Assembly (NCBI GenBank): GCA_025765615.1
Contig: JAIVFJ010000056.1
Span: 186,001-250,000, forward strand
DNA from: Zopfochytrium polystomum
Lineage: Eukaryota; Chytridiomycota; Chytridiomycetes; Chytridiales; Chytridiaceae
Length of the DNA stretch: 64,000 bases
Reading direction: 5' to 3'
Positions 36,044 to 48,054 of this stretch are shown in pieces. The notes beneath the pieces are model-generated. The model had not been told where the DNA came from. It worked only from the letters and a program-made list of their open reading frames with translations, and did not search any database. Each line of letters begins with the position of its first letter. Within the stretch, counting starts at the first letter, position 1. The position numbers and the translations under genes are program-made.

Positions 36044-39000
36044 TTACTGCAGCTTCAGTGCTGCAATCTCATCGCTCTTAAAGTCAGACCTGTGGGGGGC
36101 GGACAAGATTTTAAGCGCCGAGGAGCGAGAAGGACGAAAAAGAGTGAGCAGGAATATCAAGTTCCCGCAGCAAAAACAATCAAGAAGAAAGAGATGACAA
36201 ATCGTTACTCTGACTTACCTCAGTCCCAACACCCTCCGCACCTCTCCAGCCGACAGCCTCCATCCCATCCCGGCCGCGGCCCCGCCGCCTCCGCCGCCAG
36301 TCCAAATCTCGTGGATCTCGCCGACTCGCTCCAGGTTCAGTACTTGCGCCATCTGCGACAGCCGGACGAACCGGTCGCGCGAGGTCCACTGCGTCTGGCT
36401 CGCCACGTACCCGCTGATCGCACGCACGTCCTTGTCAAACCGCAGCGCACCCAGCTGGTTGAACCGCAGCGACTGCAGCACCAGCTGCTCCCATTCACGC
36501 GTGATCACTTCGATCGCGTGCGACATGGATTGGTCGTAGTTGCGTTCCGTCAAAGATTTCTAAGGTAGGGAGTTCAGGACGAAAAGCGGTGAATGATACG
36601 TTGCAAGTGCTTTGGAGTGTTAGGTGGAGGTGAAACCTTGTAGTATGCAATCATCTTGCCGAATGCCACCGAGAACCGGCGAGACACGGGTTCTGTCGCG
36701 TCCAGCTCCATGTACTCGTTCTCGGACATGACGTACTTCACGTCCCTGTGAGACTCTTGGAGGATGGTGCGAATTCGAGGCTTGATGGCGTGCGTGAAAA
36801 GAGTTTCCACCCACGTCTAGCGAAAAGTGTTGACAAAGAGGATGGAGCGGTCATCAATAAGAGGTCAGGATAAACAACCTTTCTACAGACCATTAATATC
36901 TTTTTGAATCCAGTGCCCAGTTCGGTGATAGAGGTAAGACAGGTGCGCATTTTGTCCATATCCTTCTCCGATGCTGCGGGCATGTGCATCGGAATCTCAG
37001 CCTCCACATCGTGAACCAGCTTCTTAATGTAGTCACAGCTGACGTCGACATTGTTCAGCGAGATCTTTTGGGGAACATGACGAAAAACAGTTGTACAGAG
37101 TGTGATCCAATTGTCTTCCTCTACAGCAAGAAACTCTCTCACCATGAAAGCTAACCGGCTGTCTCGTGCGTCTCCGACGGGTCCGCTCATAGCTGAAAAT
37201 TCGCGACTAAGGCGCTTTTGGAACCATGCAATGTACTCCGTGTCCAAAACTTTGGCCACAAGTTCCAAAAGCGAGCACACCGAGAGAGGGTCAGAAGTGG
37301 ACAGACCGCGAGAGAGACTTGACTTGAGAATATAGAATGTGTCATCCACGACACTCGACGTTTGACTTCCTTGGTCCCTTTGATCGAGTTTGATGGCCTT
37401 GTGGCAAACACCTCAATACCAATTGCAATGTAACGAATTTGGTCACCTTTTCGATGCTCTTCTTGATGAAAAACTCGTTCAAGATTATAAAGTTGTTCAT
37501 CAGCTCTCGAGCGCGGACAAAAAGCTGTGTTCTTGCAAAATCAACGACGACTCCATTCAGTTCCGGTGGGGCTTTTCCATCTTCCAGCTCAGCGATTTTC
37601 TCTTGTTGTGCCTTTGAAAAACGAAAATTAGACGGCAATTCCTCAGCAATGGCCGTCGTCGAAAATTACCTCAGCTCGGAGCTCAATAAATCTTTGAAAC
37701 AGTTTTGTGCGTTGACTGATAATGGCAAGCTCGCTTATGACGCCATCGACCTCCCTCGATTCAACCTGAACGACCGGCGGAACGGGTCTCCCTTGGGCCA
37801 GCGCGGACTGGAGCGCCGTGATGTCGGCAATCTGTTTCGGTGTCGCTAAGAACGCAACAGTTCATTGCCCCCAAATCTTTCTACCTTCCGATCCAGTGCC
37901 CGCGCATCGGAAAACGTGTCCAATATTAACAGTCCCTGAACATCTGTGACAGCAAGAAGCTTCTCCATTACCCGAAGAAAGCGCCCGACCCCGTAGCGAG
38001 ACTCGATGAAAGGCTCCTGCCGGTCAATGAGGCCAGCAACATTCTCAAACAGTCGCGTCATCAACTCGGCGTACGCGGTCGGACCGACAGCATCCGTGCT
38101 CGAAACCGCCCGCATTCCCTCCTTTCCCATGCGCGCAATAACACCACCCACGAAGCCCGCAAAGCGGTCGAGGCCTTCGGCAGACTCTCCGATCTGCGGA
38201 AACAGAATAGCCGCTCGGACGACTCCCGCCTCGTCGCCAGCCTTGACGGCGGTCTCAAAAAGCTGCGCGACGGTCTGCGCCATGTCTGCTCGAGCCTGGG
38301 AGAGAACTTGCAGAGGCCGAAGTGGCGACTCGTCGTCCAGCCCAGGCGAGCCGTCCGCGGCGGCGCCTGACGGAAGGTTGAGAACTTCCTCGAGGAGTGC
38401 AAGGGGAAGCTGGAGGTAGCTGCTGACGTGAATAGCGGCCGTTTCCAGGTCGCCCTGAGCCAATGCTTCAGTGGCTCCCGCCGCGCTATCTCTGAGCGTT
38501 TGAATGTCGCTGATGAGGAGGAGGGTTTGCTTTACGCGAGACTGGTGTTTCGGACGTGAAGGAGCAGCAGAAAGGGGCGAAGGGTGGGGTGGTGGGATTG
38601 TGTGAGATCAGCCGTCTCGCGTTTCCTTTGGAATGTCGGGTTCATAATTCCGCGAGGTGGGCATACCTGCTGAAGATCGAGCTGCCGGACATGATCACTT
38701 ATGCGCTCCGACAGGAGCGACGTGGTTGTGATGACCCTCTGAAGCGATTCGCCCTCCGCGCTCATTTTGCCGATCCTTGGCCTGCCAATAACGAATGAGG
38801 ATGGCTGTCCAATCCTACGAGGATCGTGGTTACCCGCCGGCGGGGGTGTTTCTCACCTCAGCCCCTCGAGCATCTCCATCTCGCGCTCCAGCTGGCCGAC
38901 CTTGACGCCCACCAGATTGTCCAGTTCGGCGTCGAGGGTGGCCTCCTCGTCGGCGATCAGCCGTAGCTGCAACTGGACCTCGGCGATATCCGTCAGCCGC

Positions 39001-39182
39001 CGCAGCCGATCCATGGGCAGGGACTTTTGCGGCTCTTTTACGGCTTGTGGCGGCTGCTGCTGCTGTTCCTGCCAGGACGCTGCGCCGGCTACGTCGCCTA
39101 CGTCGCCTACGACCGCGAGGTCGCCAGTGGGCAGTGGTGCCGCCATTCCGGGCGTCCCGGTGGTCGCTGTCGCAGCCGGCAT
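36044..39182 (-). CDS. COG4: Conserved oligomeric Golgi complex subunit 4
   Basis: Nine exons: 38857-39182, 38667-38781, 37885-38541, 37670-37831, 37447-37611, 36891-37397, 36637-36816, 36219-36559, 36044-36089. All phases close: 832 residues (human COG4 is 785). COG4 is part of the lobe A tether for retrograde vesicles at the Golgi and binds SNAREs. Matches to the human protein run through the whole length: SDHVRQLDLQQ, ISELAIISQRTKLFQRFI, ILNEFFIKKSIEKAIKLD across a 49-nt intron, SSVVDDTFYILKSSLSRGL, LFTHAIKPRIR, RFNQLGALRFDKDVRAI, DRFVRLSQMAQVLNLERV and RLSAGEVRRVLGLR. A last 15-codon exon encodes SDFKSDEIAALKLQ. The first exon starts at ATG 39180-39182 and has Gln runs. Several donors are weak (GTCTGT, GTTTCA, GTGACC). 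Confidence 0.95.
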
Positions 39183-39534
39183 TTTGGTGTGTTTTCAGTT
39201 CCGCTCATTTTCTCCCACTCGTCCAAAGCAGCCAAGAGGACCGGAACAAAGCAGAAGAAGAAGCGGAGGAAGGAGAAGAAGAAGAAGAAGAAGAGCTAAG
39301 CTGTAGAAGAAAGGCAAAAACGAAATGGTATTTGGAGGAGATGAAAACAGAAAGACCTTAAAGAAGGCTCCTCTCTAGAAACAGAGAACGAGCGGAGAGA
39401 GGGCCAATGTCCTCACTCGCCATACAGTCAGAGACAGACACACACAGATGGAGGGTGGGACGGTTTGGAGGTGGAAGCGGGCCGGTTCGGGTATGAAGGG
39501 AGATCCCGCCTTCGAGGGAGGGTGATGCGAATTT
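39183..39534. other. Intergenic region upstream of COG4
   Basis: 352 bases between COG4 and the stop of the next minus-strand gene. It is strongly purine-rich on plus, with (GAA)n at 39260-39292, i.e. pyrimidine-rich on the transcribed sense strand. It must hold the COG4 promoter and the neighbour's 3' end. Confidence 0.4.
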
Positions 39535-42362
39535 CTACAGCTCCATCAAATTTTCCAGCTCCGGGTTCATGGGGGGAGGCAAAGTGCCGTACTTTCGGTC
39601 CGGCTGAATGGCACAGACCTTGCCGTACTCTCCGATCCTGAGGTGCCCCGCATCCCGGTGGATGGTGTTCACGTCCTCCCCAAATTGGATTCTGCTTCCA
39701 CCGAAGGACGACACAAGCGCCGCCAAGGTGCCCATGCAGAGATCCTCGTCCCTCTCGTTTTCAACAATGAAGCCCTTGAACATTTCCGCCGTGTCGAAGG
39801 CAAATCGAAGAGGATGCCGCAGCGCCTTGACCACTCGAGTGTATCCACTGCTTTTGGACGAAACTGCTGTCAATGCCCACCAGAACAGCTCAAAAGTTTT
39901 GATAGCGATTGCGATTGCGGATCCAACCGCCGCGGCAATGACAGCCATCTCAGGAATAAGGAGCCGGCCAGCACCAACATACGCGTAGTAGTCGCATTTT
40001 CCGACATTTGAGCCGTCAAACTGCATAATTGCGAAATGCGCGGCTGTGCCAAGCGCAGCTGCCAGGCCTTGGGACATGGCCTCAGTATGATAGTACCCGT
40101 CTGGATAAGTCGCCCAAGATATTATGTTGCAGAACGAACCGCCTTGGCTGGGGTAAAAGGTTGCATTCGTTATCAACCCAAGCACTGTTTCAGAGACGAT
40201 TGGAAGAACGCCAAACTTGTCGTCATAGTTTCCAAACGCGTTCCTTGCTTCGCTTGAGAATCGGTTCACTGATTCCATAAATTGAGTTGAAAATGTCTTG
40301 TCGGGATTGGTGACCTTCATTAGGCGGCCGCCAGTTACCATCATCCATTGGTCTGTAACGAAACTGTACTCTGCCATGCCGTATGATATTGTAATCACGC
40401 TTGTGCAGTGCTGATCGAAAGGCTCGTGCACAACAGCTTCTTTTGAGTCATCAAATACAGATCCTGGCGGCATTCGAATCGTTGTCTCGAGCATCATGCT
40501 GTGCTCATCTGACATGAGAACTTTTGTTAACAGCGTGGTCCCTTCGTCCGTTTCAATATCCGATCGCGGGAAGCCGTCGTCGCACATGACTTGAATGACA
40601 TATACAGGTCCTTCACTGGCGATGCTGAAAGAGTCTCCAGTGGTATCAAGGGGCCAGCCTTTCGAAAGCGGACGTGAGTGACAGGTTTTGAAAAGGAGCG
40701 AAGAGCAGGAATTAATATTCGCGTTCTTTTGAAATGGGTAAAGGGCACTAAAATCTATTCAACGTTATTACCGGCCCATCCACCGATCAACCCATCCGCG
40801 AGAGGCAGCCCAAGGTTATATATAGACGCAAAGTCAACGTCTCCCTGCAAAAACTGCTTCAGGTCAATGTGCTCCGACAGGGTGGAATTGGCATAGTCAG
40901 GCGGAGTGCAGTTTCCCGTCACGACGTGAGACGGAACAGCTTCCCACGAGAACAAGATGCTGCAAGCGACGATAATCATTTCAGCAAAAAACTCTACGGC
41001 GCTACTCGCAACAGACACACTATGTGCTGGACTTTTCTTCCCATTCGTCCAGTAGTCCTTCAGCTCCTCCAACTTTATGGTCCCCCTCAAAAGATCACTT
41101 GCCGTTATAGACAGCCGCACGACTTGGGATATCTTTCGCCCGGCGATGTTGGAAAGTAGCACAAATACAATGACGTACAGCTGGACAAAGTTGTACACCC
41201 AAATTCCAGGCATGGTGGTGGAAAGAGATAGAACCAGCAGTGTCGTGACTGCACCGTGAGCTAAAATCATCAAGGCCATCCAGGAGAGTATTTCGAAGCG
41301 CTGATCGGCGACAATAGTAAGAATAATTCGCGTGCTTTTCATGTCCAGAAGTGCTTGCGTCGTCGCCCGAATCCACTTTATCAGTGGATGTACTCTCTTC
41401 AGCTCTGAGCTCACTGAACGTCGGCGATCTTTGGAGAATGTTTGGATCGGCATGGAAGCAACTCCAAGTGAAGATCTGGGAGAGGCGGCAATAGCACCCA
41501 TAAAAGCCGACGACAACCGCCGCATGTAGGGCCCGGGGGGCGGTGGTCCTTTGCTGCTTTCGTGCATAGCGGCGCTCTTCAAAATTTCGCCGGTCCTCAT
41601 TCCCTCCAGCGCGCCAGTCTTGTCCAGGTGGTTGCCGCGCGCACCGCCGCGGAGCGAGGCAACTTCGTCGGACTCCGACTTTCCGCCCTCCGACGACACG
41701 CACGACGACGACACCGACGCCGAAGAGTCGGTCGGGCCCCCGGACTCGTCCGACCCGCGCCGCGCGCCCGGCGGCGGAAACTGAAAGTTTGGGTTGACCG
41801 CGAACCGGGGCGCCGTCCCCGCGTCCGCCGCCGCCGCCATCGCTTCCGCCGCCGCGCTCTCGGCCGCAAACCCCGAAATCACGCGTCGCGTTGGCCCGCC
41901 GCCGTCGCCATCGCCGCCACCGCCGCCTGCCACGTCTCCGTCGCGATCGCCGCACCCGCCGCCGCCGGCGCTGCCCACGACCGCCGTCGCCGTGGAGAAC
42001 CGCAGCACGCTCGCCGACCGCTGCGGCACCACCCGTTGCCCTCTGCCGCTCTCAGCCCCGCCGCCGTTGCCGCCGCTGTTGCCTCCCTTCAGGGCCGACC
42101 GGCTCCGCGTGCGCGCGATCCCGCCACTCAGGTGCGGCGGGATCGCCCTGGCTGGAGCCAGACCCGGTGGTGGCACCGCGGGGGCGGCGAAGGTGGCGGT
42201 GGTTGTGGGTTCTGGCCCAGTCGTCGTTGTCGTCGCCGTCGTGGTCGGAGGAGGGCCAGCGTCGTCCGGCGGCGCGTCTGCCGGGCTCGCGCCAGCTGCC
42301 GTGCCAGGTGGTGGAACGGACACGCTCCAGTCGTCCCCGTCGGGTCTGGGTGCGGATGACAT
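39535..42362 (-). CDS. Orphan membrane protein with large N-terminal disordered region and extracytoplasmic domain
   Basis: Exons 40772-42362 and 39535-40658 join in phase 1 (GTAATA donor, CGAAAG acceptor): 904 residues. Residues 1-300 are Pro/Ala/Gly/Ser-rich and look disordered. Membrane segments follow: ILSWMALMILAHGAVTTLLV, WVYNFVQLYVIVFVLLSNIA and AVEFFAEMIIVACSILFSWE. Next is a long region with possible N-glycosylation sites (NST, NAT) and scattered Cys, then another hydrophobic pair (IPEMAVIAAAVGSAIAIAIK, LFWWAL) before a soluble tail ending ENLMEL. I do not recognise the family. The layout (helices, about 400-residue luminal domain, final helix) resembles orphan membrane proteins of zoosporic fungi in general character only. 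Start ATG 42360-42362. Confidence 0.75.
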
Positions 42363-43029
42363 CGATTAGAAGCCGCTGAGATAGTCAACCGCGGTAAGTC
42401 GCGCCCGCGGGTTCACTGGGGTCGCGTTGTATTCTCTTTTCTCTTTGTGTGTGTGTGTGTTCTGTGCGTGGGTGTGTGTTCAAATCGATCGATGAATAAA
42501 GTGGAAGGGGAGAAAAAAAGAGAGAAAGTTAGAGAGAGAGAGAGAGAGAGAGAGAGATGAAGCAGAGCATCGAGACAGAGAGAGTGGAGAGGGAGAGAGG
42601 GCGAAAAAGAACCGCGTTGAACAATCGCGAAAAATAAAGTCACAAAAAAAAAAAGCAAACACAAAAAAAAAACTAAAAACGCGAACACCACGCCAGCAAT
42701 GGCGCACGGGTCGTCTTCTCTCCCTGCCCCCTCCGCTTTCCCGTGGACGCTTTACTTCAGTTTCCTGGTTTTATCCTGCCCGCTGCCCCCTCCCCTCAAC
42801 ACGATACCTGCCAAAGTGCTTATACTTTATTTCGAAACGCGTCGTTGACCGCCGACTTCAGTCTTTCTGTTCCCTCCTATATCGAGCACGATTCATCAAA
42901 GGGTTCGCCGATCGTTAGCCGAACCGTTCCCCCCACCTCCACTGGGACATTAAGTGAGAGAGTTTTAAAAAAGAAAAAATTTCCAAAAAAAAAAAAAAAA
43001 AAAAGAGGGGAGCGGGCTACTTCTTCTCC
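42363..43029. other. Intergenic region upstream of the orphan membrane gene
   Basis: 667 bases between two minus-strand genes. (GT)n lies at 42447-42477 and (GA)n at 42528-42556, with poly(A) at 42640-42670 and 42985-43003. No gene seen. Confidence 0.45.
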
Positions 43030-46000
43030 TTATTTCCCCCGCGGCTCGCACTCCAACGACATTTCGTAAAGCTCCTTGTCCAGCAGCACCGGCCACCCCG
43101 TCTTGATCCATCGCTGCACCGCCATATCTACAGGGAAGCCGTACGAGCCCTGCTGCGCCGCCAGGACTCCGTCAAACAGCACTGATATCATATAAAATTT
43201 CGAAAAGTTGATCACGGGCATCGAAGGGCAGTGGTGGGTGGAGGAGGAGGAGGTTGGGGAGGAGGACGAGGAGGAGGAGGAGGAGGAGAAGCCGGTCTGC
43301 GCGGCACTCGACGGAAAGGGTTCGGCCCCGACGGCGGCATCCAGAAAGGTCGGGTTGCCGTCCTCGGTGAAAGTCAGATCTTTGAGGTTGACGCCAAGGT
43401 ATGGGAGCATCGCGGTACCGGGTGGACGCTGTTGCAGGGGCTGAATCAGCCCTCGGTAGGTTTTGTAAGAGCCTGTGGGAAAAGAGCGAGATATAGAGGG
43501 AAAAAGTCAACAAGAGAGGCAGGATACTGAAAGAAAATACGGACCCTCGCTGGCTGCAATCTTGTTCAGCTGCGCCCAGATTTCGTGGTATTTTGACGGA
43601 AGGTTCTTCCACTGAGAAAATAGAAAACGTCCATAAGAAAAGGAGGGAGGAATAGAGGGGGTTTTGAGGGTAGTCAGATCGAGTATTCCACTGATAACAG
43701 TCAAGCCTCCGACCGTTTTTTTCAACCGAGTGACCGGGCTCAAGTTGAGACCTGCCACGATTTCAAACGTGGTGTTGAAATTGTTCATTTTAAGGCACTC
43801 TGCGCCAGTTCGTATAAGCTTCTTTAGCACAGTGATCCTGTCGCCCAGCTTTGGCTGGCTCAACACCATCGTCGCCAGGCTGTACGCCACCCTGTTGAAC
43901 CACCCAATCAAGGAAACGAGCCGCGACGGCTCCTCCCCAGACAGCTCGGCCGCTGAGGACTCTGCGTGCCGCAGCCAATCCTGCTCGAAAAACTCGCCGA
44001 GCCGGATCCGGCGAAACTGCGCGTGTTCAATGAGCGTCAGCTGCTGCGCGAGCAGGTTGACGTCAATGTCGGCGATGGACAGCACAGCCGGCGCCGTCGC
44101 CGCGCTGGTGCTGACTGCGGCGGGGATCGCCGACGTCGAGGACGTGAAGAAGCCGGCAAGGGAGTGGAATAGCCGGTCGTCGTCCACCTGCAGAAGCGAC
44201 CCACCGCAGCCGCCCGCGTGTTGCTGCAGCTGGTGCTGTTGCGGCGGCGGCGTGGACGACGAAACGACCCCGTGGGGTGCGTTCAGCCGGGGCGCGCTAA
44301 GCCTCCGCGTCCGCGTCTTGCCCACCGCGACGCCGCCGCCCACCCCGGCGCCTCCGACACCGGTAGAGGCGCCGCCGGCCACCGCGCCGCGAGGCATTTC
44401 GAAAATATCCATGCTGCTGACCGTCGCGTGGAGCGGGCCTGTCGCGTGCGGCATATCGGGGTCGAAGGCCGCGAGCCCCGACATGTGGCTCTTGGACGGC
44501 GACAGCCGCGCCTGTCGCCGCGCGGGCTCGCCGGTCGGGGCGCCCTCCGCGGGGTCCTGCCGGTGCGGTGGCGACCCGGTCGGAGCGGTCGAGGCTTCCA
44601 CCGGCAGGAACCCCTCCGAGGCCGCGCGGCCGTCGGTGGTGGCAGCAGCGGCGGCCGTTGTCTTCTCAGTGCTCCTCCGGCCGGCCTTTGCCGTCGCCGA
44701 CAACGGCATGCCCGGCAGCTGCGGCAGGTACGACGTCGGCGACGCAAACTCGCACGCGTCGCGCGTGGCCTTGTCCCTCAGCGCGACCAGCAGCGACTCT
44801 GTGAACGGCCGCCTGCGCGGCTCGGCAGCAACGTGGGTCTGCAGGAACCCGGCGACAAACGTCCGCAGCCCCGTGTTGCGCACAAAGTCGTCCGGGTGCG
44901 ACTCGAGCCACTTTTTAAACACGTTCAGCACCCGCAGCTGCACAAAGTTGGCCCACTCGGCCTGCGTCAGCCCCGCCGCCGCTGCCGCGCCGCTGCCCGT
45001 CGCGCTCTCTGACCCCGCAGCCGCGGACCCCGTCGGCGACAGTACGCCCCCCCGCCCGTCCGGCGACGTCGCCGCCGCCGTCGTGCCCGCCGAGAACGCG
45101 GACCGCGCCGGCGACGTCCGCGCCGACGCCGGCTTGTCCGGCGACCGCACCGGCGACGAGTCGACCGGCGACGGCAGCCCGCCCGAGGAGTAGTCCGCGT
45201 CGCTCCGCGCGCCGTAGCTCATCGCCGCCGCCGCCGCCACCGCCGCCGTCGACGCCGCGCCGCTGCTCCCGAACCGGCTGCTCCCCACTTCTCCCGTCCC
45301 CGCGGCGGCGGAAGCAGCCGCCGCCGCCGCCGCCTCCTCGATGCGCCACCCCATCATCACGTACTGCAGCACCAGCACCCGCGCGACGTCGACCGCGTCC
45401 GAAAAGTACCGGTAGCACCGAAGGAATACTGTCGCGAACCCGGGGTCCAGCACGCCTTGCTCGAGCAGGTGGCCAATCAGCGCGGTCAGCGTGCCGGCGC
45501 GGACAGTTTTGGCGGTTTTCGCCGACGGGCCGTTGCCGCCTCCGCCCCCGGCGGCGGCCGGCTCGAACAGCGGCTGGTGGAACCCGCGTGTATGGTCGTT
45601 GACCGCGACGCACGGCGCGGGCGGCGGCGGCGGCGTGTCGGTGACTTGCAGCGTTTGGATGAAGGCGGCGGGCAGCTGCGCCCGCAGGTGCTGAACGCGG
45701 TCCGGCGAGAGGAGGAACGGTCCGATGGAAGCCTTTGCTCGGCGTGACCGCGGCGGCGGTGGTTGCGGCTCTGTCGTTTGCGCTGTCTGGATCTTGAGGG
45801 CCGGCGCGGGGCTGGCGGCGGAGGCGGCGGCGGCGGCAGAGGGCGCAAGAGAAAGAGGCTTTTGCGCATCGGCTTGTGGGCTACTGGCTTTGTTGATTCC
45901 GCCGGTTCTGCTCTCCGTGATGGCCAGTTCCGAGATCAGGGTGCTGTCTGTTGATGGCTTTACTGCATCTGCGGAATCTGTGGGAGAGGGTGCAGAGGCC

Positions 46001-47526
46001 GGAGAAAGGACCGATCCGGTTAGTGATAGACGCCGTCGTTGGTGGTGGTGGTGGAGGTGGTGGTGGTGGTGTGAGTGATGTTGCTGGTGAGGCTGCAAAG
46101 GAGGCTGTGCTGGAGCCTCGGTAGTAGAAGGTGTCTTTTCAACGTTATGCCGGCGCTTGTCGCCCAGCCCAGATGCGAGCGACGACGTCCGCTGGCCAAT
46201 GACAAAGTGCGGAGCGGCTGCGGCGGTTGACACGGGAACGGCGGCCGCCGCACGGTTCGGACGGCCTTTGTTGATGGGCCCGCCGCTTGGTGTGCTGTCC
46301 GCATCGCTGCTGCTGCTGCTGCCGGTGGTAGTGGTGGTGGTGGTGGTGGCGGTATGCTGGGGCTGATGCTCGTCGTGCCGGTGACCGTGCGATAGTTGCT
46401 CGCGATCGTGGCTCGGCAACGGCGGCAGGGGTGGCAGCTCGGGCGGCGGCGATCGCTTCGCGTTCGCGGCTTCATCGCCTCCCGTTTCTTTTTCTGGAAC
46501 TGCTGTCGCGGTGGCGTCCGCCTCTGCATCCTGCCCCCTCTCTACCACGCTCGCCTCCCTGTCGTCGGCGGGTACGCTACCACGACCACCACCACCACCA
46601 CCACCACCACCACCACTATGACTACCACCGCCCGTCGGCGGCTTTGGTGTCGGCAACGGCTGGAAGAACAGCGACACGCGCTGCGCCAAGCCCGCCGATG
46701 CCGTCGCCGACCGCCGCCGCACGGGCGGCGCGCCAAACGCCCACTCGACGGCCTCGTGCGGTCCGCGCGCCAGCACCGTCATCGGCCGCCGCAAGCCGCC
46801 GCCGCCACTGACTGCACTTGACACCGTGGCTGCGGCGGCGCCTTTACCGTTACCGCTACCGGCCCCTGGTGGCGCCGCGAGGGGCACTGGTGGCACGCCA
46901 CCGCCGCCGCTGTCCAACGCGGCCTTCGCCATTCCGCCATCGCGGCCGCCACCACCACCACCGCCTTCTTCTCCTCTCCCACCTCGTCCGTTGGCACCTT
47001 GCCCGTCTTCTCCATCTCCTCTCCTTGAAGCCCGGACAGAGCGGCGCTGGCCCGATGGCGACGGCACGGGCGACGGCGTGCCCCTGCCGCCGCCTCCACC
47101 TGCAGCCGTGGCGGCGGCGAGGTCCAGCGACTCGCGGCTGACGGACCGCGACGAGTGCAACGACGAGCGCTTTGAAGAGGCGGCGCTCAGGGCCGTCCAG
47201 CCGAGGGTCTGGCGGGTGAAGTAGTAGCTGCTGGTGTTTTGGTTGTCGTTGCTGCTGCTGTTGTTGTTGTTGGTGGTGGTGGTGGTGGTGGTGTTTGTGG
47301 TGTTTGTGGTGGTGACGCTGGCGAGAGCGGCTACGGTGCTGCTGCGGCGGCTGCTGCTGCGCGGAGAGAAGCAGGCGGCGGGCTGCGGTGGGTGTTTGCG
47401 AAGCGAAGCGGGTGAGAAAGATGTCGGCGAGGCTGCGTAGGGCTGACGACGATGATCTGTCTCCCAGGCTGCCGACGACGACGTCGTCGTCGTCGTCAAA
47501 GGCGGGGACAGCAAGTGCTGCGACAT
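43030..47526 (-). CDS. Ras guanine-nucleotide exchange factor (REM + CDC25 domains)
   Basis: Exons 43714-47526, 43545-43611 and 43030-43472: 1440 residues. It should activate a Ras-type GTPase at a membrane. The first 650 residues are low-complexity Ser/Pro/Gly/His. The RasGEF N-terminal (REM) module starts with GTLTALIGHLLEQGVLDPG, LRCYRYFSDAVDVARVL and resumes, after a 170-residue disordered insert, with VLNVFKKWLESHPDDF. The catalytic CDC25 domain has LAQQLTLIEHAQFRRIRLGE, RLVSLIGWFNRVAYSLATMV, TFEIVAGLNLSPVTRLKKT, then, spliced, WKNLPSKYHEIWAQLN, LPYLGVNLKDLTFTEDGNP and INFSKFYMISVLFD. The 102-nt intron at 43612-43713 is a multiple of three without a stop, so retention would only insert 34 residues into the domain. 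A poly-Ser loop splits the last part of the domain. Confidence 0.92.
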
Positions 47527-48054
47527 TTGGTGTTGTTGGCGTTAAGAGAGAGAGAGGAGAGAGAAAATAGAGAGAGACGAGCGGGAGGGAGAGATAGAGA
47601 AAGATTGTGTGTGTGTGTGTGTGTGTGAGTGTGAGTTTGCGTGTTCAAGGGTGCGAGTGTGAGTCGTACGCACAATGGGCCCTCCCCCCCGCGCAAATCG
47701 GAGGGAAGTGAGTTTCGCGTAGTAGGGGGTGCAGTGTATGTGTGCGTGTGTGTGTGTGTGTGTGTGTATGTGTGTGTGTGCGTGTGGAGGCAACAACTCT
47801 GGCCTTCTAGACTGAAGGAAGGTCCCTTCTAGTCCTACAATTTTAAATACGAAATAATAGGGTAACGTTTGAGTATTGTGCGCTTCTCCAAGTATTAGGT
47901 GCAGTATTGAAATCAATGGCGGGACTGGGGGTTTTTGGAACGGGTCACGTGGCTTGCTTTTTTTTTTTTTGGAGGATGACGTGGCCTTAATTCTGACCCA
48001 ACCCGAAAGAAGCGAAAGAGAAAGAGTGAAAAAAAAAAAAAAAGGAAACGAAAA
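47527..48054. other. Divergent intergenic region with GT repeats
   Basis: 528 bases between RasGEF (minus) and the next plus-strand gene. (GA)-rich DNA lies at 47545-47603, and (GT)n at 47604-47630 and 47737-47786. Likely shared promoter region. Confidence 0.45.

Noticed and set aside
43664..45193. 509-codon plus frame opposite RasGEF
   Set aside because: Composition shadow; the catalytic RasGEF domain lies on minus over the same bases.
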